Of a stretch of 64,000 nucleotides of DNA, positions 12,854 through 26,378 are shown piece by piece. Source of the DNA: Paralvinella palmiformis (taxonomy: Eukaryota > Annelida > Polychaeta > Terebellida > Alvinellidae). Every line of letters begins with the position of its first letter. The first letter of the stretch is position 1. A program made the position numbers and the translations under genes. The stretch covers positions 1,735,501 to 1,799,500 of the forward strand of contig JAODUP010000127.1 in NCBI GenBank assembly GCA_025642065.1, written 5' to 3'. The notes beneath the pieces are model-generated. The model was given only the letters and a program-made list of their open reading frames with translations, had not been told where the DNA came from and did no database searches.

Positions 12854-15800
12854 TATATATCACATCACTGTAAATGCCAACACTCAAAACCCTTATATAA
12901 ACAGAGCTCCATGTCTGAGAAACTAACAGTCTCACTGTGAATAGAATGTACCTAGTGTTTCTCTCTGAATGGCTACTCCGACTTGTTGTTACTGATAGAA
13001 AGCAATAACGGTTGGGGAGAAAAACAAATCAAGAAAAAAGAATCGTACATCGTATGGTGTTACCAATTCTCCCAACTGATGGCACATAGGTACGTGATGT
13101 AAACGGAATCACATTTAATGAAATCTAACTGCCCTCACGGAGTGGAACATTCAAACTCGTGTTCTGATGATGCGATGACAACGTCTAACCAGATGCTAAT
13201 GTTTCATTGTGGAACTACACGAAATTAATATCAGCTTCCATTCAATTTGAGACGGACACTTTTAGATATAGATAATCAAAATTTCCAGTTAATATTTACC
13301 ACCATAAAGTGTAAACACCTAACAAGAACAGAAATGATCTTTATAACTGTACAGGTTGGTCTTCTCACCAACTGCTTCAGTTAGCTAATGGAATACCTAC
13401 ACGAAAACGGAAAGTAAACGCCAATATATCATCAATATTCCACGCCAGACAACCAGCAGCCCTTATAGTCCATACTAGCGATGTGATACTATTTTAAACG
13501 TGACTTCCTATCAAATATTTGCCAGATGAACAGATCAAGTGGTTTGTGCACTAGCTAACTACCTCGTCCACGCCGACCCAAATACGGTAACAACGTTCAA
13601 GGAAACCACACAATAAGTCAAACATCCGCTGGCCACGGAATACGCCATTATAGAGTATGTATAAAACAGCCTTTATCTAGTTCACCTCCTTTTCCACACC
13701 TGTATCTTTGAGATCTGAACGCTATTGTAAAATACCTTTGTATCAGAGCCATATACGGTTTATTCACTCATTCTTCTGGTAAATGTAACAAAAAATATTG
13801 TTATTAATAACTATATACTATGATTTGTTGTTTGTCAGCAGCAGCATGGCACACCTGACTGAGTCAGTTATGTAAACCATTTTTTAAACCTTCGTATGGA
13901 CTTATTTAGACCAGGCAAATAACAGATAAATAAGTCATACGTGATGAAAACTGATTCATCAAATGTCAGAAGTTGATTTTAAGTCAGAAATTCCAACTAA
14001 TTAACATAGTAACATTAAGTCCCCACTTGAGTCACCCATGGCTGCCAAACAGCAGAACCGCGCGTCTAGGTTTTACTACAGATTCAACTCTGAAAGGAAG
14101 CTATTTAGAAAAAGAAAAGAAATTCAACTTATCACTGATACCACTTCTGAAAGGAGGAATAAATAATTCTCCACCAATTAAAACCAATTACAGTTAAAAA
14201 AAATGCAGAAGTACCCCCCGTGTATAAAAGTATAATTCATTAAAAAAAAATTATTATCTTATTTTATTAAAAATGCAACAGGTAACCAATCTACCGATAG
14301 TGCCCAAGTTGTCCACTTTTTCTAATGGCCCGCTAGGTCTTATTAATGAGGCCAGCACAAGCCACCAAGCCACTTCAGACTCGGCCTACATGTCTAATAC
14401 GACACTCCACTTCCCCTAAAAGCCTACTGACCGTTGACCTAGAAAGGTCAAGAAGGAAGGCACCTGTAGTTTCCCAAGCGCCGTCGGATATGGAAGTGTG
14501 CTATTACCAATATTTGTACAATATGGCTCTAATGGTTACATATAAGTGATGGGTGTATATTCTGTTAATACCGATGACGGCCACCTGCTGGCTTTGTGAA
14601 ATCATAAAAAATAGTATCCTTGTTAGATGAGGTCGGTGGCATGAATCACTTCAAATGAAAAGGATTTTTAAATAACAAAATCCAACCATCCCACAAATCC
14701 TCCGGGTTTCAACTTGTTAAAAGCCATTCGGTAATTACATTCTGGAAAAAATAGACTTCATTTCTGGGTAGCTTACAGTAATGCTGATCAGTAGTTAAAT
14801 TACTTAAAAGTTAACGATTTTTATTCTGAATTCAAAATTCTATTATAAATAAATATGCTAGCCCTAATTGAGTATCTTTCTTTTATTCGTAATCAAAACC
14901 TATCGCATGGTGCCATCTATTTATTTTATGGCTAAACAACTCCTGGAACTGTTGAAATCCCAGGAGGAACTGAGTGTATTATAAGTGGTATCCTCTGACA
15001 TTCTAGCCACTGACCAATGGTGCTATATATTGGTGAACTGCACCAAAGAGTTCAAAGCGTTGAACACCATAATAAACATGGGACTTACTGCGTCATCCCT
15101 CTAACTGCACTCATCAAATTCACATTGTCTTCCTGCTAATCTATTTTCCAAAGTAAACAATGACGTTGCTTTGAGCAGTGCTGCTCTCTTTAAATTCGGA
15201 CATTTTTTCTTCTTTCCATGATATACTAGCACACCGATAATAATTCAGACCCGGTTTACAACTGGTGAACATTAATTCAGTTCAGCTTTGAATATATGCA
15301 ATGAGCGTTTGCGCTAATGACATAATTTCCTATATAGGTGTTGTCGAGGGAAACACTGTCACCACCTACTGCTCATTTCTAGGTATAGATAACCACCACA
15401 CAACGCGTTTATTGTCAGCTCACGAAGAAATCCTACCCAAGATAAATGTTTTACAAACGGTGAGTAACTAACAGTTTCCAGGATATGAGTCGGACGTGCA
15501 ATGGACCATATCATATGGGTCTACACCGGAGAAGAAAGATACCCATCTAACCAGACATATATAGGTGGTTGCTTTCAGCTGTCACAGTACCACGGTGATA
15601 GTTGATGAAACAGATGTTTTAACAGTGTTTCTAACAACATCTCGTTGAAAATGTTAAGACAACAAAAGTTGGATTAATTCCTTATAAGCTACGAAAAACA
15701 TCTGCAGCAGCTAGAAGTGAAGGAGAATGGACAATGGCGATATTTTGTTCTCTGGCACGAAGTCTACAGTGTTGTATGAACGATAAAATTGATTCATGGT

Positions 15801-18800
15801 TAGTCAGGCTCCTGTTCCGTTTCAAGTACTGCCGTTTTTAGACAGACTGGTCTTTAATTGCTCTGTTGTGAGCCCGCTATCGGTAACTGACAGAACAGCT
15901 CTGGCTATCACCTGTCTGGCACCAGAAGGTTAGGGCTCACACCTGGGCTTGGTTCGGTTATAACACTGTATGCCCGGGTTGGTTGTAAATCGTTAATTGG
16001 TGGGTTGATTACATAACTGATACATACTAAATCCTATATTGCGCGCACAAATACACGCACGTGCGCACACACGGAGACAGAGAGAGAGAGATTTACGATA
16101 AAACATCATAAGAAAAGAAACTAGTCAACTGTCAGATGAAGCATTCCACAAACACAGGTAACATTGGGATTGAGCTTATTATTCTATATGAAATTAGGAG
16201 ACACAGCAAACCAACATAAGCAAGCCTCATGAGATCTCTCAGTGGTTACTCTTATCATCACTGGGGCGAAGGATAAACAATTCGCGACAGAGCGCATTTT
16301 ATCAGTAAAATATTGGCAAAAGCCAGACACAGTGAAGGCCTATTGAGTTCAGAGTGACGTGAACACCTGGATTTGGTAACCGATTACCGGAATGCTAACT
16401 TGTGAAGGTGCAGCAAAAGGTCAAGAAACAATATATATTGATATGGCCATGCTGTGATAGCAGAAGTAATATAGACCGATCAACAAGTAGTCATATGGTA
16501 ATATGAGGTGTGTGTATGTGTGTGTGTGTGTGCGAGCGCGCGCGTGTGTCCGTCCCCCCGAACATTATTATCGAGATGCAAAGAACATTATAGCTACTAA
16601 CACAATATTAAACTTTTGTAGTACAGCCATCAAGGAGTAAACCACTGCTACACACAACAAACCCATATGTTGCTACAGCTATTGGTATAAATCGGTCTTA
16701 ACAAAATCGTAAAATATTCCCAAACCAGAGACAAATCAATGAACAGCGAAGCTGGCTGCCATGAAATCGATAGCTCACCGTCATAAATAGGACACGGTAG
16801 ATTTTATTCACATCATAGTTTATGCCAGTATCAGCATTTAGGTCCAAACAGATACTCAATACAGCTATCCCCTTAGTTAGATATATTATATCGAGTGCTG
16901 TTTTGTTTAGTAAACTTCTATTTATTACACTATATAAGATATAGGATCAGACACGTGAAACACACGGATTAAAACCCCCCAGTCCGGAGTTCTGCCTCTC
17001 GGCGCGCCACTAACCGAACAACAAGAACACTCCCATAGGTTCATGGAACTGAAGAAATTCGATCTGATCTAATTTATTATTAAATGTTGTTTCTGGCGCC
17101 AAAAGGGACAGCTAATTAATTCAGAAATTTGCTCCTGAAATAATTAAGTCTAAGTATACCATACTTTTAGACTTATTTAATGATCTCCAGCAATACCAGT
17201 GTATTTACTTATCGGTATAATAATACTTGTGAGAAATAAGTGTGAATAACACGTAATCGTGCTGAGTTTGGTTACAAAACATTTTTAAACAACAAATATC
17301 AGCATTTCAGATTACCAGAAAAAATCAGAGCATGAAGTAGCGTACAACATATTGGCCTAAATCTGGCACCAGTTGAGGGCTATCACGTATCCATAGCTTC
17401 CTGTATGAGTATTCATTTCAAATTTTCGTTTCTGTTTACACATACAGGAACACGTAATATTTCCGTTAGAAAACGTACTCGTTTTCTTTTCGGCCCCGGA
17501 ATGGAACCTCACAAGACATTTCTGATGAGAAGGACTCCAATTTCCAGAAAGTAAACAGTCTGCTTACAGGGGACTTCGGATAAGTTTAACATGGCAAACG
17601 CAAAGCTGTTAAGATAGTCACTATGCCATATAAAGCTTCCTATACAACTTCAATTACAACATCCATTATTCGATGTACATGCAAGATGCTATAGATTCAC
17701 TGACTTGTCTAAATTGCATTTGCAGGCGATGTACAATAAATATATGAAATAAATATATAAACTGCATCGACTAATTACCACAGATCATGCTCCTTTTTGT
17801 TACAATCATGCATCTTGTTTTTATTTTTTGATAGGAGGGTTCCCTACTGATACTAGACAGCTGATTAATGTCAAAGTCCAATATCTGTGTACAAACCAAA
17901 AGCTGTACTGACTAGTACAATCCAGACACGCCATAACGCGTTGACTTCATGACTACTACTACTACTACTACTTCCTCTATACATTTCAGGTCATTTACAT
18001 TCAGAGAGCAGTAAGAGAACATTAGAGAAGTAATTGTCACTTCACTAATTGTGGTCATTTATTATTCAAATACAGTACAGAAGTAATCACACAGCGTGTA
18101 ACTATAACTGACACATGCAAAGTCTGTAATTCAGCGAGTAGCTTTGCTTTGGAAACCATTACCTTTACTATGAACTCAATCACTGTCTGATTGATTATAT
18201 ATACACATACAATATCTGCGTTGTTTCTAATTCTTGCCAAACGAAACCACAAGGTATTGTATTGTGAATATATAACTGCTTACGAGCTGAAATAATTTGA
18301 CAGTTTTCTAGTTGCGGTTTGTAATATTGCATAAGCACACGTAACAGTAACGTCTACTGAACAACTGTCTCTCTGGCTGACCAACTTGTGTACACCGGGT
18401 GGACTCACTTCAGTTAAGTTCACCATAACATCAATATTGACATGGCCGATAGTGGTGCTTTCCAATCCAATTCCGTAATATACAATGTTCTGTTGGTTTT
18501 CTTCACTGACAAAAACGAGACCGCCATCTGACAGGTAAACGTCTTCGATCAACAGTCAAAGCAATACAGGTAATCACTAAAAGATAGCAAAAGTTCAGTT
18601 ATCACCAATTCAGACTGCAGATTATGAACCACTGCCAGTTATTTGAACAATAATTCTGACCTTGTCGGGGATTATACATTTGTAATGCAAATAATACTAA
18701 TACTAACAAACAAAGAGTTAATACTTATGGGAAACCTCCTTTGCGTGGAGACTATTTGTAGAACTAAATAATTAAACAACAGGATTAAGTTAGTTCACAC

Positions 18801-21800
18801 TTCAAAATATGCAGTTGAATGTATAACCCAATTCATCCAGATGTTGCGCATAACAACAGATGTAGCACGGCGACCACGTTGACAAACATCTGTCAGTTAT
18901 AATGGTGACTTGAATCAGTAAAAAAACCAAACGACACAAAATCTGATAATTATAGTACCAAAAATATCATTAACTATATGATATGATGCTTTCAACCAAG
19001 GATGCCGTTTTATCTAAATGGTGAGCTAAAATAAAGGTGACAAAAGTGCCAATAATATTTCTAGAGTCACCAAAAGGTGTCGGAGATGTGTCAAGAAGGT
19101 TGAGAAGACTGCCGAGAACCATTTGTCTGCAAACATAACAGAAGCCTAACCTGGACTAAAATGACTCTCTATAAGCAATAAAACTATATCCCCAGGGTAC
19201 AAGATGTCACAGAGGGAGCAATACAATGAATTTAATCACAGGGTACGAATGTTGTGCTACCATTGCGGTGTACAAATAATACAGGACTGGCATCTTAAAC
19301 CAAACAACATCCCCCCCTCCAACTCCCCTTTAGCCGTACAGCATCACACACTTAAGAGTTGACAAAAGGACACTCATGGGAGATGGAAGTACATTGTTAT
19401 ATATGTCTAGGTAAGACCTGTCAGAACTGACATAATAAATCAAAGGACTGGAAAATATAATCATGTTATGATTATCTAAGTAGCTATCCGTGACACTGCT
19501 CCTCTAGCATATGCTAATCTGTGTTTGCGTGCGTGTTTGTATGTGCATATATAAGACAGTGTGGTCCTGGAAAGATTATTGGGGAGACCCTGCAGAGCAG
19601 AACATTTTGTGCAGGTGATAAACAAGACACTGATAGATCTAAAGTTGCTACTGTTATGACAACAATTGTCATAAGGTGATTAGCTAAACGGCTCCAGACA
19701 TCTGCTGGAAATCAAAACAATCCGACAATCCGTGGCTAATAAATGCTACAGCCTACAATCTAGTTAACCAATTGATAGAACTTGTTCACTTTACAAGAAC
19801 ACCAGCGAAATTAGAAACTTGTATTAAAACATCAACTTATATTAAAACCACTGATCAGACAGTGAGAGAAACTTTTCACAGCATAATCTGAAAATGGTGA
19901 CATAAGACCTGTTGTTCTAGAAATATGTATTATAAACAGTGGAATAACAGAAGCCATCACTAGGCTTCTGATATGAACTGGACAAACAATTATGTCAAAT
20001 ATTAATACAGTTATGCTTTCCATATGTTCTGAGAAAATATTTCGGCATTACTATCCCGTATTTGACATTTCATTACTACATCATATTCAATATTTCAAGC
20101 TTGAACATCAATTAATCATTCACGCGAACATCAATCTTTCTGTCGTATATTCCTTGTGAACCCAAAAAAAATAATTATGCCATTGAGATCCAGCGATATA
20201 TATGATGGATCACTGGTACGCTTAAATTTTGTTTCTCTAAACAGAACACATCCGAGAGGAAGTCAGTCGGTGTATTCAGAAAAATATAATGTGGAGGAGT
20301 CCTCAAACAAGAGAGGAGTCTACTAGTTACGAGAGTTATCGTATGGGTGGTCTAAACCTACGTAGGAAGATTGTAACGATACCATGACAAAACGGTTCAA
20401 GTAAAAATGACGACAAATTTTCAAACAATGCCCAAGTTGAAATACAAAGTAATTGACTCTCAAGGAGAAACAGGGTTCATACACATTTTGACATCGCAGA
20501 TTCCAGGACTTTCCGGGACCTTCCAATGTCAAATTCAAGAACCGTTTCAATGAATTTACAAACTTTTAACACGCAAAGATACACCCATATTTCGGAAGAA
20601 GAGTAACGACTGAATTCCTGTACGCTTTTGAGATTAAAAATATAGATCTATACGTCCAAATTCCAGGACTTTCAAGGACCTCTACGAAATTTTTTCAAAT
20701 TCCAGGACTTTCCAGGTTTTCAAGGATCCGTGCGAACCCTGAGAAAGAAAAGTCAGCGTCAAGTCTGTGCAGAGAATGTTTCTTACTGTAAAAACCCATT
20801 CAAATTAAGGCTTCCCTGGGAATGCATTCGCGCTCGTTCTCACCAACATTCAATAAATTGTTAGTATCAAAAATCATAGTTTCATAAACTATTTACCAAA
20901 TATCCATTTCATCAGACGGGCGTAAAAAAATTAGGGCCAAACATAAACATGACCTGACCCAGTTTTCCAGCAGTTTAGTTTCATACTGTATTTAGTATGT
21001 GAAGAATATCATTTGTTTAATTGCTGTGGTAATGAGCAGAAATTTGGCATACAGGAAACAACCTCGTAACTAATTATATATCACAACAGACTGACATTTC
21101 ACAATATCCCAACCTTCTAAGATGAAGTAATTTTTCGGTTGCCAAAGAGTCAGCTATAGAGAGAAACCAGATAAGACAAATAATTTGATATAGGTGTCGA
21201 TTAATATAGAATATAATCTTGCAGTTGCATGAATTACTACTTGCTGGTGGATTATAGAGATTTTCTTTAGCTACCCAATTTCTGCCAGCTATTTAATACC
21301 AGATAGTGTACACTAACTGCACTGGGCATTACTACTATTAGAGATCTTTACCCAGAGACATATTTAAACACCTTTAGGTTGTACTTCTGCCATGCTGATT
21401 AACATGGCTCCAGTAAGGTGATGTAAGTAAAGAACAGAACACAAGAAGCAAAAATACCACGACCCAGCCTTTGTTGAGCCGATCCAGAATGCAGGGATAG
21501 GGTAAGGTTTATATAAATGTAATATAGACCGAATTAAATTGGACAAGTTGACCTTTCGCCCTTATTTCATACATACACTGCCACACCATGGATCCATATA
21601 TTAAGTAACTGAGTCAGGTTCTTAGGCATCGTTGGACTAACTATCAAAAATGCCAAAGTTCTCCAGGCTACAGATAGAATTACATATTATATCCACTGCG
21701 GGACAGATATAAACACAGTGCCTTTCTGCACTAGCAATAACCTCCTCCTAGTAACTAGATACAGCCAACCACCTGGTTGAGATAGGTTCATAAACTAATG

Positions 21801-24800
21801 CTGACTTCACAAATTAATCAAGAATGCAACAATGCCTGTAGAATTCCAGAACGTCTAAACAAAACATTCTGCTGATAACAAACATCCAGGTTTTTTTGAA
21901 AGAAAAAGCCAAACATCAGCTCTGGTCGTGTGTTTACTACAATACACTGTTATACAGTCACACAGTTCTGTTGTTATGGTTTTTCCCCATTCCTAGGGCT
22001 GAGCTGATTCGCAGTCAACTACAACGTTCTTTCTGTACATATAAAACAGAAAGGGGATCACGTTGGAAAATACATAAACATGACCTTTGGCTGGAAAATC
22101 ATGGTGCAAATAATTTATTATCTTCACGGCTTCTTTCCAGTTAATGCACATGACCAGACTTGACAGTAATTAATTAATCTACATTTTCATGTGTTTGCTT
22201 AAAGAATATATACGCGTACATCCCTATTTAAGAGTTTGTTGCTATATCGCAAATTAATAACAGCAATTAAACAAAAATAACCAATTTTACCTGGTTATTA
22301 TATATTATTAAAATCATTAAGCTACCTGAAATATTAATGAAGACGTCACAAAACCATAATATAAAACACTCAATTCTCCTCATCGAAGGAAACGCAACCA
22401 AATCAATGAGAGTGAGCATTTGCAGGTAGCTTGTTCTGAGGAGAAGGGGCTGCTTAATGGGTAGACATCTTTCAGAAAAAAATTGCCATATCAAAATATG
22501 CGTGTGCGCGTATGCGTGCATAAATGCGTGAACCGACATAACTGAACTATTATAATTTTACTCATAGAATGGCCCCATTTGTTGTCATGACCATAAACAT
22601 ATTTTGTAGCCTCCAGCCGAGCACGCGGCAATATGCAAAACAGTACAGAGAATAACAAAGCAATATACACCAAACGCAAACTACCTGGTCATCACATCCG
22701 ATGCTAGGTCATTCAAGCCTATGCCTATGGCCCGCCAGTGGATATTCGCTAGTTACTCAGCACATTACAAACAAACCATTAATAAGGCGGAACACATTTC
22801 CGATGGACAAAAGGACGTGTATTCATCCAAATCTGAATGAAAACCAATAGACATCACACTTTCATCATCAATATGCACGGTTTGATCGACTTTTCTGACG
22901 AGCAGAACACCCATTTTGAGCAAAAGAATGCCAATAATATAGAGGCAGTGTCCTCAATATATCATATACAGATCAGCTGTGATGGGGGCCATATCTAATC
23001 AATATAATAATTTTGCAGTAGATCTATATGAACTGATGTGTATGTCCTAGTTAGTTTATTTAATCATTATGTAATTTAGTCATCATGTGGTTAAATTATT
23101 ATGTACTTATTTAACTCGACCAGTTACTTAATGAATAAAAGAATGAACATGCACACATTTTCTCTGTTTGTTTTCTCTTTATCAGGGTAGTGTAAGACAA
23201 CTTAAGCTAAGCCTATCTAGATCTATTATACAATCCTGTCATATAGAGTCTATTGTGTTCACGTATATAATTTTTTAATTATGTTTGACAACATTTTAAA
23301 TGATTTTGTTGTTTGGGGAGGCATGGAATTGAACTTCTTTCATTCAACTATTTAAAATGTGTCGTTGTAACACCTACCTGAACAGCACTGTTCAAAAAGC
23401 AGTTGTTGTCTCCGGGCGCATTCAGGAGACCTTTGGTATTGTTAAATGACATGCTCATTCGGGGATTCCATTGTTCTTGCCAGTTTGTGCTCCTGTCAAG
23501 CTCCATCAGCCGCTGTACATCCCAAGTATTTCTATCCCAAAGGTTTCTACCTGAAGGAGGTACATCACCTGTTGAGTTGTCTGCCTGTATGTTCATGGCC
23601 TTGTTGTGCATGGATGAACCTGTTCCTGACGCCCTGAAAAAATGAGTATACAACAATTTTAGAACGCGATGACAAAACAATTATGGTACCCTAACTGATC
23701 TGGATTTCATATTCAGTAACTCTTAATCATAGTCCAATAATGCCCCTTCTTAATGGTTAATACTATAACGGATACTTCATGAATGACTACATGAATATGA
23801 ATATGGTGGCACCTCATTGTACCAAACTATATTTTAGACTTACATACATACACACATACATGAATAATACAGATCACATTATGCATACAGAATAAAGTCA
23901 GACAAACACAGACCATTACATCCATGGGACCGCCTATATCATACAGACATAACATATATATCAACACACATACACACTGACGCGGCCCCCATTTACAATA
24001 TACTAATATACTTATATAGATCTCTCTATTCAGACGACCCAGCTCTACTCACCGAGGTTGGCTTGATAAATCGCAAGGATGCCAGTCCTCAGTCATGTTA
24101 CACGAAATAATAATATATATCCAGATATATACGTCATTTTAACAGCTCAATGACCAGAATCAGCAGCAACAATATGCAATAAACAGGCCACTTCTGCTGG
24201 CACTCTGTATCCCGAAATCCCCCACTCTCTCCTCGGAGAAAGGTCAAACAGAAATGCGTCTGTTCACATTTTGAAAAACTCCCACACCTTCCATGGCGGA
24301 TTATTCGGCCAAGTTGTGGCCTTATTGATATCACAATATCCGACACCAGACAGAAAATTCCAGGTAAACTATAGGATATCCACCAGTATCTATCTCTTAA
24401 CAAAAATGAAGGTAACCAAAAAATCTACATTGTAGCATCCTGGTGTCCTACCAAGTAGCCTGACAAAACAGAATGCACTACTGAGCTACATAATCTCTAG
24501 ACTATCACCTCTAGTGACTAGTAGCACTACAAATTTACCAGGATCCAGAAAAGCAACCTATTCTGGATTCAAGTCTGAGCAATCTACCATTACTGGCTTC
24601 CATGCTGATACTCCCCCTTTCTCCGCTCCAACCAGGATCATAGGAACATACACTACATGACAGGGGGCAGACCAATCAAACTGGGGGGGGGATTAATTCT
24701 GGTCTCCTTGTTGATAGTTAGTGTGAGTAGATCCAGAAGTCAGATTTAAAAACCTGAATCACAAAGCTGGACAGCAAATATCTCCCACAAGAGCCGGGTT

Positions 24801-26341
24801 GGACTTCTGAATGAAACCTGAAACTTTACCAAACTGTGATAAAAGATCCTATCTGTTCTGGGGAACAACTTATTCATATAACTCAATACTGGGTAATTCT
24901 GATAAAATTGCACCAACTGATCAAATATCAAATTGATTGCGGTATAACATAACGACTTACCTAACTCTATCTGTGTACAATACTATTTCACAGACTATAC
25001 TTCAGACTGAACTAGAAGCTGTTACAAGTTAGAACGCACACTAAAACAAGTGGAAAAGTTTTCAAAACAAAAATACTGTGGTACTGTTAAAATCGGTTGT
25101 TGCTGCTGCCAGAAGCATACACTGCGCAGTGTTAGCCTAACATCTGAGTACTTTTAGCTGTTTTGTGTGGACAATACTTTGATGGTTCATATAAACCAAT
25201 ATTCAATTCGAACAAAATAAACAAGACGTTTAAAGGTCAACTATAATTTCTAATATGATAATTCCTACACTTAACAAACAACAGAGATATAATACTGAAG
25301 TATCTAAGCCAAGTGACAATCTAAACTTGGTAAAATGGGAAGAAATTAATACATAAATCCAGCAATCCTATAAATGCTAAATTGGATGACAAGTATAATA
25401 AATAAAATTACTCATAATTCATACTTACATTTACAGAAAGACTGAAATAGGTCAATTTTAATTTCCTTTCATAATATTTACATTCATTGAATTATGTATA
25501 ATGAAGTGTGCGGAGCATTTTCAGTTTATTGTTTCAATTACAGGGGGGATGCATTATATAGGCAATGCTTCAAGCATCCTCCTTTTCAACATTCTACATG
25601 TTTTGATTTCATTAAAATTAGGTATTATCAATGTTGAAATAAACTAATTGAATTGATAAACTGATTTATCCATGATATTACTATTTTGGTTTTAAAAGTC
25701 TGTCCCATGAGTGCTGAGCACTCGGGTAATGTCACAACACACAGCCCTCCTTTAAAATATTGTTGCTCCCAAATAGATATTTTAGTTGAAAACGTATATA
25801 GACTGAACAGTAAACATATAAACTGGCATAACCTACCGGTAAGCAATACAAACCTGATAATTGCTTATTATCAAAATAGTAGGCTTCAGATCTGATATAT
25901 ATATATCAAGATGAGTTACATACTTGCTAGTCCCCCCCCCCATATATATATTTAAAAAACCCAACTGTGTATAACGGTGTACTATTATGTTTCACTATGA
26001 ATATCTTCTAAACCATAGCAGGACATATCACCATTACAAAATAATAAAAACAGGAAATCACCATCAAAACTTATTTCAACCTTGCATGATGCAGCAAATG
26101 GCCATTCTGGAGTCTTTATGACAAACCAAATAAAAGATAATTAACAAAGAAGTGTGGCTGAAACAACTGACCGTCATTCCTGCTGGAGAGCAAACATTAA
26201 AATATCTATATTGGAGATATGGTGTAACATAACAAATAATTCTGCAATCTGATTATGTATGATCAATGAACTTTTTCACTGGGCACTTATCAAGAATATT
26301 TCTCTGTTCTAATACTTCCACCTGTCCTGACGTATAAAAAT

Positions 26342-26378
<37 letters not shown>

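Larger units (their letters stand above)
5669..23377. other. USP53/54 intron 2 (17.7 kb)
   Basis: Very long intron. It holds the C14/G14 pair, several microsatellites, a Z-DNA-type tract, poly-C runs and the first hAT5-like MITE. A somewhat GC-richer stretch (about 8.0-9.2 kb) has small ORFs on both strands but none was recognised; it may be an old repeat. Confidence 0.8.

Noticed and set aside
18280..18552. Minus-strand 90-codon ORF within USP53/54 intron 2
   Set aside because: Looks protein-like in composition but has no recognised motif, and the joined USP exons on either side need no extra exon. Could be an old repeat.
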